This document shows positions 32,580-41,186 of a stretch of DNA of 64,000 nucleotides, in pieces. The notes beneath the pieces were generated by a model that worked only from the letters and a program-made list of their open reading frames with translations, searched no databases and was not told the origin of the DNA. Both the position numbers and the translations under genes were made by a program. This DNA comes from VAXT01 sp035318925 (GTDB taxonomy: Bacteria > Actinomycetota > Thermoleophilia > Gaiellales > Gaiellaceae), in NCBI GenBank assembly GCA_035318925.1, contig DATHDS010000012.1, forward strand, positions 1 to 64,000, written 5' to 3'. The stretch's first letter is position 1; each line of letters starts with the position of its first letter.

Positions 32580-33779
32580 CTAGTGCAGCCGGTCGACTAC
32601 GTAGCCGCGCAAGCGCATCGCCTCGAGGATCTGCGCACAGTGCTCCTCGTCCCGGGTGAGGAGCGTCGCCTCGACCTCGGTCTCGGTCACGGGGATGTCC
32701 ATCCCCTCTCGGTGATGCTCGATCGAGACGACGTTCGCGCGCTCTTCGGCGAAGAGCGCGAGCAGCTTGCTCAGCTCGCCCGTCCGGTCCGGGATGCGCG
32801 TGCGAACGACGAGGTAGCGGCCGGAGAGCGTGAGCCCGTGGCGCATGACCTGGATCAGCAGCGTCGGGTCGATGTTGCCGCCGGAGAGCAGCGCCGTCAC
32901 GGGGCCGGTCCCGCCGATGCGCCCGGCGAGCAGGGCCGCGATCGATGCGGCGCCGGCACCCTCGACCACGAGCTTGACGCGTTCGAGCAGCAGCACGATC
33001 GCCTGGCTGATCTCCTCGTCGCTGACGATGACGACTTCGTCGAGGAGGTCCTTGACTAGGGCGGACGTGAGCTCCCCAGGATGCTTGACGGCAATGCCCT
33101 CGGCGATCGTGTAGCCGTGGGGCTCCTGGCCGGCGAGCGTTGCGTACGCGGCCGCCTGCACGCCGACGATGTGGACGCCGGGCCGGACGCCGCGCAGCGC
33201 GAGCGCGATTCCCGAGGCGAGGCCGCCGCCGCCGATCGGCACGACCACCGTGCCGAGATCGTCGATCTGGTCCGCGAGCTCGAGCCCGATCGTTCCCTGG
33301 CCGGCGATCACGACGGGATCCTCGAACGCATGGATGAACGTCGCTCCGGACTGCTCGGCGTGCTCGAACGCCTCGCGCACCGCGTCCTCGAACGCATGGC
33401 CCGTGAGCTCGACCTGGGCGCCGTAGTTGCGGGTCGCGTCCACCTTCGTCATCGGTGTCTCGGACGGCATGAAGACCGTGGCCTCGATGCCTTCTTCGCG
33501 CGCCGCCCACGCGACGGCCTGACCGTGGTTTCCCGCGCTCGCCGTCACGACCCCGGCTTTCCGCTCCACCTCGCTCAGGCTCTCCATCTTGTTCACGGCG
33601 CCGCGCACCTTGAACGAGCCCGTGCGCTGGAGGTTCTCCGCCTTCAGGAGGACGGGCCTTCCCGTGCGGCGCGTGAACGTCTCCGAGCTGTACACCGGGG
33701 TGACGCGGACGCCCTTCCCCACGAGCCGCTCGCGCGCGGCCTCGACGTCAGCGAGTGTGGGTGCCGTCTTCGTCGCCAA
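32580..33779 (-). CDS. ilvA: Threonine ammonia-lyase (threonine dehydratase) with ACT domain
   Basis: 399 residues. Fold-type-II PLP enzyme: TGSFKVRGA with the PLP Lys, SAGNHGQAVAW, glycine loop PIGGGGLASGIA, LLSGGNIDP. C-terminal ACT domain from about 325 (LVVRTRIPDRTGELSKLLALF). At 399 residues with a single ACT it resembles the catabolic/biodegradative-size enzymes with one regulatory domain. Makes 2-oxobutanoate and ammonia from threonine. Start overlaps the meaB stop by 32 bp: operon with MFS and MeaB. 2-Oxobutanoate can lead to propionyl-CoA, which would fit a MeaB neighbour. Confidence 0.9.
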   Translation of the reverse strand: MATKTAPTLADVEAARERLVGKGVRVTPVYSSETFTRRTGRPVLLKAENLQRTGSFKVRGAVNKMESLSEVERKAGVVTASAGNHGQAVAWAAREEGIEATVFMPSETPMTKVDATRNYGAQVELTGHAFEDAVREAFEHAEQSGATFIHAFEDPVVIAGQGTIGLELADQIDDLGTVVVPIGGGGLASGIALALRGVRPGVHIVGVQAAAYATLAGQEPHGYTIAEGIAVKHPGELTSALVKDLLDEVVIVSDEEISQAIVLLLERVKLVVEGAGAASIAALLAGRIGGTGPVTALLSGGNIDPTLLIQVMRHGLTLSGRYLVVRTRIPDRTGELSKLLALFAEERANVVSIEHHREGMDIPVTETEVEATLLTRDEEHCAQILEAMRLRGYVVDRLH

Positions 33780-34740
33780 GCTTGAACACCTTCTCCATGA
33801 TCTCCTGTACCGCTGTCAAGGGGTCGAGCTCACGTTTCTGGACTTCTTCCAGGACGCGCTGCAATTCGGGATCTCCCTCCACGGCGCGCTCGAGGTGAGC
33901 CTTCGCACGCGCGGAGGCGACCGCGAACACCTCGCCGGCGAGGTTCCGGCGGCGCCGCTCGTCCAGCAGCCCCTCCTCGTCGAGGAACGCGCGGTGCTCC
34001 TCGACTTTCTCCCAGAGCTCGGCGACGCCCTCGTCCTGCACGGCCTCGGTGAGCATGATCGGCGGCTTCCACGCGCTCTCGTGGTCGAGCGTGAGAATCG
34101 ACCGCACCTCGTTCAGCATCGTCTTCGCGGCCGGGTGATCCTTCTTGTTGATCGCGATCACGTCGGGGATCTCCATGATCCCTGCCTTCAACGCCTGAAT
34201 CGAGTCGCCCGAGCCGGGCATGAGCACGAGCAGCACCGTGTCGGCGATCCCGATCACCTCGACCTCGCTCTGCCCCGTGCCGACCGTCTCGACGAAGATG
34301 ACGTCCTTCCCGGCCGCGTCGAGGACGAGCACCGCCTGCAGGGTCGCTTCCGCAAGGCCGCCGAGGTGGCCGCGTGTGCCCATCGAGCGGATGAAGACGC
34401 CCGGGTCGAGGAAATGCTCCGAGAGCCGGATTCGATCGCCGAGGAGCGCGCCCTGCGAGAACGGGCTCGACGGGTCGACCGAGACGACGCCGACCGTGCG
34501 CTCGGACCCCCGCACGAGGCGGACGAGGGCGGCGATGAGCGTCGACTTGCCGACACCGGGGGGGCCCGTGACACCGACCACGGATGCGGAACCGGTATCC
34601 GGGTAGACCTCGCGGACGAGCTCGTCGGCGAGTGGGTCGCCGTTCTCGACGAGCGTGATTGCACGGGCGAGCGCCCGCCGGTCTCCCGCGCGCACGCCGG
34701 CCGCGAGGGTCTCCCCCGTCCACTCTCGGCGGCGGGCCAT
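33748..34740 (-). CDS. meaB: MeaB/ArgK-type GTPase (methylmalonyl-CoA mutase chaperone)
   Basis: 330 residues from ATG 34738-34740, which overlaps the TAA of the MFS gene by one base. G1 motif GPPGVGKST (59-67), VSVDPSSPFSQGALLGDR, RSMGTRGHLGG, VFVETVGTGQSE-type switch, INKKDHP for guanine. C-terminal arm for dimerisation. Protects and loads adenosylcobalamin into methylmalonyl-CoA mutase; the mutase itself is not in the window. Confidence 0.9.
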   Translation of the reverse strand: MARRREWTGETLAAGVRAGDRRALARAITLVENGDPLADELVREVYPDTGSASVVGVTGPPGVGKSTLIAALVRLVRGSERTVGVVSVDPSSPFSQGALLGDRIRLSEHFLDPGVFIRSMGTRGHLGGLAEATLQAVLVLDAAGKDVIFVETVGTGQSEVEVIGIADTVLLVLMPGSGDSIQALKAGIMEIPDVIAINKKDHPAAKTMLNEVRSILTLDHESAWKPPIMLTEAVQDEGVAELWEKVEEHRAFLDEEGLLDERRRRNLAGEVFAVASARAKAHLERAVEGDPELQRVLEEVQKRELDPLTAVQEIMEKVFKLGDEDGTHTR

Positions 34741-36005
34741 TAACCGGCGTGTTCCGGCTGGGGAAGGGCTAGACGGGCGTCCGGGACCCGCCGCGCGAGG
34801 GTGTAGCCGACAAACGCCGCGAATGCGGACAGGCAGGCCGAGCCGCCCCACACCCAGCGTGCGCCGACCGCGTCGGTCAGCGGCCCGGCGACAGCCATGC
34901 CGAGCCCGAGGATCGCGTAGTTCGAGCTCATCAGCACCGTGAAGACGCGGCCGCGCAACCGATCGGGGGCGCCCCGCTGGACGAGCAGGGCGTTGCAGAC
35001 GAGCGCGATTCCGTTCCCCGCTCCGGAGACGACGACACAGGCGGCGGCGACCCAGACGTTCGGCGCGACGGCCGCCGCTCCGATGCCGAGCGCCATCATC
35101 CCGAGCCCGGTGACGTAGACGCGGGCGAGCTGTCGCCGGCCGATCAGGGCGCCGACCGTGAGGCTGCCGAAGACGAGGCCGAAGCCGGCGCTCGCGAGCA
35201 TGAGCCCGAAACCGAAGTCGCCTGCGTGGAACGAGACCTTGGCGAGCACGACCTCGGCCACGTTGACGCCCGCGTTCCCGAGCATGCTCACGTTCCACGC
35301 AATGAGCACCGTCAGGAGGGCGCGGGAGCCGCGGATCAGCGCGAGCCCTTCGGCCACGTCGCGCCAGTGGCCCTCGGTCGTCGCCTGGGCGATCTGGAGG
35401 AGCCGCGCCGGGATCCGCAGGATCAGTGCCGCCGAGAAGAGGAAGGTGACCGCGTTGATCCCGTAGGCCCAGTCCGTGCTCGTGGTCGCGACGAGCACGC
35501 CGCCGGCGAGGGGGCCGAGCACGGTCGTCATCGCGTCGGCCGCCTGGAGCAGCCCCTGCGCGCTCGGCAGCTCGGAGTCCGCGACGAGGTTCGGCAGCCC
35601 CGCGTAGACCGCCGGACGGAAGAAACCCGTCGCGAAGCCTGCGACGGCGGCCAGCGCGACGATCTGAGTTGCGCTCTGCGCAAACGGGAGGGCGCTGAAG
35701 ACGAAGAAGCGCACGACGTCCGCAATGACCATCACGCGACGCCGCGAGAGGCGGTCGATCAGTGGGCCCGTCGTGAGGCCGAGCACGATCGCCGGCAGGA
35801 AGTCGGCGATCAGCAGCGCGCTCACCCAGGTGCCCGAGCTCGTGCGGTCCCAGACGTCGATCGTCAGCGCGACGAAGGCGAGCCACGTGCCGAGGCCCGA
35901 GCCGAATGCCGCGAGGAAGAGCAGGCGCAGGCCCCGGACTCGGCGGAGCAGGTCCACCTGCGTCCCGAGCAGGCGGTGTGCGACTCCGTTGAACACCCCG
36001 AGCAC
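34740..36005 (-). CDS. MFS transporter, EntS/DHA3-like
   Basis: 421 residues with about 12 membrane segments. Loop 2-3 signature GPLIDRLSRRRVMVIAD and a GSLTVGALIGRRQ counterpart in the second half fit the MFS_3/EntS group (efflux of siderophores or drugs). Starts at a GTG. First gene of the MFS-meaB-ilvA unit; its substrate cannot be read from the context. Confidence 0.8.
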   Translation of the reverse strand: MLGVFNGVAHRLLGTQVDLLRRVRGLRLLFLAAFGSGLGTWLAFVALTIDVWDRTSSGTWVSALLIADFLPAIVLGLTTGPLIDRLSRRRVMVIADVVRFFVFSALPFAQSATQIVALAAVAGFATGFFRPAVYAGLPNLVADSELPSAQGLLQAADAMTTVLGPLAGGVLVATTSTDWAYGINAVTFLFSAALILRIPARLLQIAQATTEGHWRDVAEGLALIRGSRALLTVLIAWNVSMLGNAGVNVAEVVLAKVSFHAGDFGFGLMLASAGFGLVFGSLTVGALIGRRQLARVYVTGLGMMALGIGAAAVAPNVWVAAACVVVSGAGNGIALVCNALLVQRGAPDRLRGRVFTVLMSSNYAILGLGMAVAGPLTDAVGARWVWGGSACLSAFAAFVGYTLARRVPDARLALPQPEHAG

Positions 36006-36074
36006 GGTCTGGGCGGAGGTTAATCGAGGTGGGAGGCGAAGGGCGATTTTGCGGGAGAAATGTCTGCACGTCGT

Positions 36075-36080
36075 TACACT
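36075..36080 (+). promoter_or_regulatory. -10-like hexamer TACACT before the radical SAM gene
   Basis: TACACT lies 9 bases before ATG 36090; favours that start over ATG 36060. Confidence 0.4.
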
Positions 36081-36089
36081 CAGACGGCC

Positions 36090-37793
36090 ATGTCCGCCTC
36101 AGCCCGGTCGGTTGTCGCCGGGTCCGGCCCGCCCCGCGTCCTCCTCGTCCACGCAAACCCGTTCCAGCGGGTGACGCCTGTGCCCGCGTACGGGCTGGAG
36201 CGGCTGCGCACGGCCATCGAGCCGTCCGGCGCCGAAGTCGAGCTGCTCGATCCCTACCTCGTCTCGGAAGACCCGCTGGGCACGGCGCGAGCCGCCGCCG
36301 AGCGCTTCCGACCGGACGTGATCGGCCTCGGCATCCGCATCATCGACGACTGCATCGTCATCGACCGGCTGGAGGCGCCCGACGATGAGCCGATCGACGT
36401 CAGTTTCCTGTTGCCGGAGATCCTCGAGCTGCGCCGCGCGCTCGCCGAGGCCGCACCGCAGGCGACGTTCGTCGCCGGAGGAGCCGGGTTCTCCGCCTGC
36501 CCCCAGGAGTGCCTCGAGTTCCTCGGCGTGGACTACGGCGTCGTGGGCGCTGGAGAGGACGCGCTGATCGCCGTGTGCGCGGGGCAGTCCCTCGACGGGA
36601 TTCCCGGGGTGATCCGGCGCGGGCAGCCCGAGGGGATCGCCGCGTATCGCCTGACCTTCGGCGGCCCGACCCGTCGCGACCCGCTGTACGCCCCCGTGAA
36701 CTCGTTCCCCGTGCGGACCCGAATCGGCTGCGCGATGCAGTGTGTCTACTGCACGGCGGCGAACCTCGGACGCCAGCATGCAAACGGCGACCTCGGGACC
36801 GTGCTCGACGAGGTCGAGCAGACCGTAGCGGCCGCTCGCGAGCGCGGCGTCGGCCGGGTCTCGATCTTCTTCGCCGACGACGAGTTCAATCTTCCGGACG
36901 AGCGCCACCCGATCTCGATCCTCGAGGGCATCCGCGATCGCGGCCTCGAGAAGCACCTCACTTGGCGCGCCTATTTCAACCCGACTCCGTTCTCGGCCCA
37001 GTTCGCCGAGCTCGTGCGCGAGACCAACGGGCACGTTTCGATCACCGTCGACAGTGCCGCCGATGGCCTCCTCGAGACGGCGCAGAAGCCGTTCCGGCGC
37101 CGGCACCTGGACGACCTCGTCGCGCTGCTCTCCGAGCACGGCGTCTCGGCCGACCTCGGCCTCATCTTCGGCCTTCCGGGTGAGACCGAGGAGACGATCG
37201 CCGAGACGATCGCCTTCGTCCGGGCGCTACCGCCTTCGATCGAGGTCGTCTACTCGGCCGGCGCCCGCGTCTATCCGCATACGCCGCTCTCGCGGATCGC
37301 CGCGCAGGAGCCGGAACGACTCGTCGGCGCCGACGATCCCAGCTTCCTGACACCGGTTGTCTACTCGAGGCCGTGGCCGCCGCGCGAGCTGGCACGCCAC
37401 GTCGACCGGCAGCTGGCGAGTCTCCCGAATGTCAGCCGGGTCGGAGCCGCCTACCGCAGCGGCCAGACAACGCTCGCCGACGCGTACCGCACCGTCCTGG
37501 CCGAACCGACTTTGCAACAGACTGTTGCTAAATCGAATGGAAAGGGGCGCTGGGCCGAGATCCTCGAACGGGCGGCGCGCGACGACTCGCAGCGCAAGCC
37601 CGCGGAGACGATCGCCGCCTGCCTCCAGGTCGCGCTCTGGCACAGCCGCTACGACCTTGCGTCAACCGCCGCCGCGCGTCTGCTCCAGGAGGACACCCCT
37701 GCGGAGATGTCGAGAGCACAGCTGCGTTTCGCCCGCTACGCCTACGGCGGGCTCGCCTGGGCGGATAGAGCTAAGGCCGCGCTGCGCCGCTGA
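36090..37793 (+). CDS. Radical SAM protein with N-terminal B12-binding-like domain
   Basis: 567 residues. N-terminal domain (about 14-165) is laid out like a B12-binding domain (RVLLVHANPFQ, PDVIGLGIRI, DYGVVGAGEDALI) but lacks the DxHxxG lower-ligand motif. The radical SAM core has C214-x3-C218-x2-C221 (GCAMQCVYC), FFADDEFNLP, and SADLGLIFGLPGET. C-terminal 130 residues are helical. Family: B12-binding-fold radical SAM enzymes such as those for lipid or tetrapyrrole modification. Substrate unknown; no partner enzyme nearby. Its end overlaps the convergent HisC gene by 23 bp. Confidence 0.8.
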   Translation: MSASARSVVAGSGPPRVLLVHANPFQRVTPVPAYGLERLRTAIEPSGAEVELLDPYLVSEDPLGTARAAAERFRPDVIGLGIRIIDDCIVIDRLEAPDDEPIDVSFLLPEILELRRALAEAAPQATFVAGGAGFSACPQECLEFLGVDYGVVGAGEDALIAVCAGQSLDGIPGVIRRGQPEGIAAYRLTFGGPTRRDPLYAPVNSFPVRTRIGCAMQCVYCTAANLGRQHANGDLGTVLDEVEQTVAAARERGVGRVSIFFADDEFNLPDERHPISILEGIRDRGLEKHLTWRAYFNPTPFSAQFAELVRETNGHVSITVDSAADGLLETAQKPFRRRHLDDLVALLSEHGVSADLGLIFGLPGETEETIAETIAFVRALPPSIEVVYSAGARVYPHTPLSRIAAQEPERLVGADDPSFLTPVVYSRPWPPRELARHVDRQLASLPNVSRVGAAYRSGQTTLADAYRTVLAEPTLQQTVAKSNGKGRWAEILERAARDDSQRKPAETIAACLQVALWHSRYDLASTAAARLLQEDTPAEMSRAQLRFARYAYGGLAWADRAKAALRR

Positions 37794-38892
37794 GCACCCG
37801 GCCGAGGGCTGCGCCGAAGAGCTCGTTCTCCTCCGGCGTGCCGACGGTGACGCGGATCGCCCCTGCTGCGCCGAACCCGGCCGCCGGGCGAACGATCACG
37901 CCCTCTCGGAGCAGCTGCTCGAAGAGCGGGCGCGCGTCCTCGCCGACCTCGGCGAACAGGAAGTTCGCGACCGAGCCGGGCGGATCGAGTCCGTGTTCCC
38001 GCAGGATGCGCTCCAGCTCGACGAGCCCCTCCGCATTCACGCGACGGCGACGCGCCAGCTCGTCCGGCGCGTCGAGGCTCGCCAGCGCCGCAGCCTGCCC
38101 CGCCGAGTTGACGTCGAAGGCCCGCCGCACCTTCCCGATCGCGATCACGAGCTCCGCCGGCCCGATCGCGTAGCCGACACGCAGCCCGGCGAGGCCGTAG
38201 ATCTTCGAGAACGTCCGCAGGACGACCGCCCTGTAGCCGGCCCGGACGTACTCGAGCCCGTCCACGTACTCCGGATCGTCGATGTACTCGAAGTAGGCCT
38301 GATCGAGGACCGTCAGCACGTGCTCCGGCACCGCCCCGAAGTAGGCGTCGAGCTCGGCGCGCGTGTTCATCGTCCCGGTTGGGTTGTTCGGGTGGCAGAC
38401 GTAGACGATCTTCGTCCGGGGGCCGACTGCCTCGAGCATCGCCTCGAGGTCATAGCGGTGGTCCCGCAGCGGCACCTGGCGCGGCACCGCGCCGACCTTC
38501 AGGGCATCGATCACATAGCTGGGGAACGACGGCCAACCGCACACGATCTCGTCACCCGGATCGAGCGCGAGCTGGGAGAGGTAGTCGACGATCCCGTCGG
38601 AGCCGGCCCCGGGCGCGACCTCCTCGAAGCGCACGTCATGGCGCTCGGCCAGGGCTGCCCGCAGCCGGTATGAGCCGCCATCGGGGTACCGGTTCAGCTC
38701 TCCAGCTTCTCTGGCCAGCGCCTCGAGCGCCTCGGGGAACGGCCCGAACGGCCCCTCGTTGGACGCAAGCTTGACGACGCGCTCGAGCCCGAGCTCGCGC
38801 TGGACCTCCTCGACCGGCTTCCCCGGCTCGTACGGGACGAGATCCCGAACGGCCGGCTTGAAGAACGAGTCTGCTAGCTCTGCGAACGACAC
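37771..38892 (-). CDS. hisC: Histidinol-phosphate aminotransferase
   Basis: 373 residues. Fold-type-I PLP enzyme: KLASNEGPFGPFPEAL, NRYPDGGSYRLRAALA, YVCHPNNPTGT, and PLP Lys in LRTFSKIYGLAGLRVGYA, all typical of HisC. Transfers the amino group of glutamate to imidazole-acetol phosphate in histidine synthesis; HisC-like enzymes also act on aromatic amino acids. Monocistronic by context; other his genes are absent. GTG start with a leaderless-type hexamer. Confidence 0.9.
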   Translation of the reverse strand: MSFAELADSFFKPAVRDLVPYEPGKPVEEVQRELGLERVVKLASNEGPFGPFPEALEALAREAGELNRYPDGGSYRLRAALAERHDVRFEEVAPGAGSDGIVDYLSQLALDPGDEIVCGWPSFPSYVIDALKVGAVPRQVPLRDHRYDLEAMLEAVGPRTKIVYVCHPNNPTGTMNTRAELDAYFGAVPEHVLTVLDQAYFEYIDDPEYVDGLEYVRAGYRAVVLRTFSKIYGLAGLRVGYAIGPAELVIAIGKVRRAFDVNSAGQAAALASLDAPDELARRRRVNAEGLVELERILREHGLDPPGSVANFLFAEVGEDARPLFEQLLREGVIVRPAAGFGAAGAIRVTVGTPEENELFGAALGRVLSGAARP

Positions 38893-38898
38893 GTTTCG

Positions 38899-38904
38899 AC
38901 TCTA
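38899..38904 (-). promoter_or_regulatory. -10-like hexamer TAGAGT, leaderless start of hisC
   Basis: TAGAGT lies 6 bases before GTG 38892. Confidence 0.55.
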
Positions 38905-39402
38905 GTCGAGGTAGAGGGCCATGAGGAGCGCGTCCACGTACTGGGCGCCGATGCGGTAATGCCGGCGCCGGTGGCCCTCGTCCTCGAAGCCGAGCTTGCG
39001 GTAGAGCGCGATCGCCGGTTCGTTGTGCGGGAACACGTGCAGCTCGAGCTTCGTCACGCCGGAGCCCCGCGCCCACTTGACCGCCTCGTCCATCAGGGCC
39101 GTGCCGATCCCGCGGCGCCTCTCGCCGGCGGCGACCATCAGCCCGAGCTCGGCGACGTGGTGGCTGTACGGATTGCCGTCGCGCGCGACCGACAGGCGCC
39201 CGACCACGCCCGTCGGGGCTTCGGCAACGAAGACAGCCGCGTTCGGGTCCCGCCGCACGCTCTTCAGGTTGCGCCGCTCGTCCGAGGAGCTCCGGTTGTA
39301 GGTCAGCCAGAGCTCGCCCTCGGTGGCGACGCTGCGCCCGAGCCTGGCCAGCGCACCCGCATCCGCGGTCGCCGCCGGCCTGACGATGAGCCAGTCACTC
39401 AT
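38902..39402 (-). CDS. GNAT-family N-acetyltransferase
   Basis: 166 residues from ATG 39402, which overlaps the gamma-glutamyltransferase TGA (ATGA). Motif A is GERRRGIGTALMDEAVKWA and the domain ends HNEPAIALYRKLGFEDEGH, as in RimI/ribosomal-protein or small-molecule GNATs. Co-transcribed with the gamma-glutamyltransferase gene. Acceptor unknown. Confidence 0.82.
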   Translation of the reverse strand: MSDWLIVRPAATADAGALARLGRSVATEGELWLTYNRSSSDERRNLKSVRRDPNAAVFVAEAPTGVVGRLSVARDGNPYSHHVAELGLMVAAGERRRGIGTALMDEAVKWARGSGVTKLELHVFPHNEPAIALYRKLGFEDEGHRRRHYRIGAQYVDALLMALYLD

Positions 39403-40964
39403 GCCGGGACGACAATGCCATGCCCGCCGCGCCGCGGGTCCCCTGCCGCCGCGAGACTTCCATCCGGGAGCATCTCCACGGCCGAGGCGCCCCCGAAGTA
39501 GAGATTGCGCTCCCGCCAGCGTACGAGCTCGTAGCCGAGCGCCTCGAGCCGATCGAGCTCGGCCGGGTCGTGCCCACCCTCGCACTGCACGAGGCCGTCG
39601 TCCCAGTGGATGCGGGGCGCCGAGATCGCCTCCTCGACCGGCAGACCGTGGCGAACGACGTTCACGACCACCTGGAGGATCGCGCCCCGCAGACGCAAGG
39701 AGCCTGCGCTGCCGACGACGAGCCGGGGCCGGCCATCCTTGATGACCACGGTCGGCGCCATCATGCTCGTCAGCCTAAGGCCCGGTCGAGGACCGCCTCC
39801 CTCGGGGCCGTGATCGAACTCACCGAGCATGTTGTTGAGCTGGATGCCCGTCCCGGGGACGATCACGCCGGAGCCGGAGCCGGTCGAGACGGTGAGTGCC
39901 GCGGCGTTGCCACGCTCGTCCACGACGGAGATGTGGGTCGTGCCCCTCGGCGACGCGGCTTCCGGAGCCGGTGCGCGGCCGCCCATCCGCTCCAGCGCCT
40001 CTCCTAGGGCGCTCTCCGTGTACAGGCGCTTCGCCAGGCCGCCCCGATAGAGACCTCGTCCGAAGCTGCTGTCCCGGGCCCGCGCCTGCTCCCCCATGAC
40101 CTGGACGAGGGCGCTGATCGCCTCGGCGCTGCCCGGCCGGCAGCTGCCTCCGAGCGCTTCGAGCAGCCGCAGGCCGTAGCCGATCAACACGCCCCCGGAC
40201 GAGGGCGGCGGGTTCGACTCGAATTCGTGGCCGAGGTAGCCGGCCTCGACGGGCCGGCGCCTGATTGTTCGGTACTCGGCCAGGTCGCGCGCGGTGATCG
40301 CTCCTCCGTGCTCCCGCAAGTGGCTCACCAGCTCCTGGGCGATCTGACCGCGGTAGAAGTCCTCTGCGCCATGCTCGGAGAAGCTCTCGAGCGTCTGCGC
40401 GAGATCCTCCATCACCAACGCGTCGCCGGCGACAAGGCGGTTCGCGCCCTTCCCGTAGATCACGCGCCCCTCGTCCGTGTGGCGCAGGATGAGATCGAGG
40501 ATCCCGTGCAGGTACGCCTGCTCGGGAGTCAGCTCGACGCCGTTCCTGGCCAGCGAGACGGCAGGCTCGATCAGGTAGGACCACGGGAGCGAGCCATACG
40601 CTCGGTGCGCCGCCTCGAGGCCTGCGGGCGTGCCTGGCACGGAGCACGAGGCGGCCCCGATCTTGAAGACCTGAGTCGACTCCGATGTGAATTCGACATC
40701 GACCGACTCCATCTCCGCCGTTTCCGCGTCCCCGAGGCCGAGGCCCGGGACGGCGACGTAGAAGTCCAGCACCCTCGTCGTGCGGTCCCGGGAACGATGG
40801 ACGAGCATGAACCCTCCCCCACCCGGCCCCGTCAACGTGCTCTCGGCGACCCACGACGCGAACCCCGCGGCGATGCACGCATCGACGGCGTTGCCGCCCT
40901 CGGCGAGGATCTGGGCGCCGGCCTCGGCCGTCAGCCGGTGCCCGGCAGCGATCGCTCCTCTCAT
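39399..40964 (-). CDS. Gamma-glutamyltransferase-family N-terminal nucleophile hydrolase
   Basis: 521 residues from ATG 40964. N-terminal half starts GHRLTAEAGAQILAEGGNAVDACIAAGF; the autocleavage/nucleophile Thr is in RGTTHISVVDERGNAAALT, followed by MLGEFDHGPEGGGPRPGLRLTSMMAPTVV. There is no signal peptide, so it is a cytoplasmic member. GGT-family enzymes hydrolyse or transfer gamma-glutamyl groups; the actinobacterial relatives of this size also include acylases. Upstream dispersed-repeat copy B separates it from the divergent membrane-protein gene. Confidence 0.85.
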   Translation of the reverse strand: MRGAIAAGHRLTAEAGAQILAEGGNAVDACIAAGFASWVAESTLTGPGGGGFMLVHRSRDRTTRVLDFYVAVPGLGLGDAETAEMESVDVEFTSESTQVFKIGAASCSVPGTPAGLEAAHRAYGSLPWSYLIEPAVSLARNGVELTPEQAYLHGILDLILRHTDEGRVIYGKGANRLVAGDALVMEDLAQTLESFSEHGAEDFYRGQIAQELVSHLREHGGAITARDLAEYRTIRRRPVEAGYLGHEFESNPPPSSGGVLIGYGLRLLEALGGSCRPGSAEAISALVQVMGEQARARDSSFGRGLYRGGLAKRLYTESALGEALERMGGRAPAPEAASPRGTTHISVVDERGNAAALTVSTGSGSGVIVPGTGIQLNNMLGEFDHGPEGGGPRPGLRLTSMMAPTVVIKDGRPRLVVGSAGSLRLRGAILQVVVNVVRHGLPVEEAISAPRIHWDDGLVQCEGGHDPAELDRLEALGYELVRWRERNLYFGGASAVEMLPDGSLAAAGDPRRGGHGIVVPA

Positions 40965-40971
40965 CGCCGAC

Positions 40972-40977
40972 AGGGTA
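40972..40977 (-). promoter_or_regulatory. -10-like hexamer TACCCT before the gamma-glutamyltransferase gene
   Basis: TACCCT lies 7 bases before ATG 40964. Confidence 0.45.
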
Positions 40978-40979
40978 GT

Positions 40980-41129
40980 CTCGCTTCCCTGACCGGCGGC
41001 GGCTCCCGCCCGGCGGAGCCGGGCTCCGCCGCCGCCTCGCGCCGCTGCGCACCCTCCTGCGAGCGGCCCGTGCGACCCAGCACTGTTCCCCTCGCATACG
41101 GGCATGCAGCGACGCGTCAGGAAACCGAG
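40980..41129 (-). repeat. 150-bp dispersed repeat, copy B (inverted relative to copy A)
   Basis: Reverse complement of the 18572-18720 repeat with about nine of ten positions conserved. Lies in the 222-bp gap between divergent genes, directly upstream of the gamma-glutamyltransferase promoter hexamer. Confidence 0.85.
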
Positions 41130-41172
41130 ACCACGGCGCAACGATCCATTTCTGTAACGCCGGTCGGCGAGA

Positions 41173-41178
41173 TAGGCT
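41173..41178 (+). promoter_or_regulatory. -10-like hexamer TAGGCT, leaderless start of the membrane-protein gene
   Basis: TAGGCT lies 8 bases before GTG 41187 and is the basis for that start. Confidence 0.5.
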
Positions 41179-41186
41179 TCACAGAC

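Noticed and set aside
34741..36156. Fusion of MeaB with an upstream 470-residue region in one frame
   Set aside because: The upstream part is a shadow of the MFS gene; MeaB starts at ATG 34740 overlapping the MFS stop.
40227..41186. Long N-terminal extension of the 41187 membrane-protein frame
   Set aside because: It crosses the dispersed repeat and lies antisense to the gamma-glutamyltransferase gene; a leaderless-type hexamer precedes GTG 41187.
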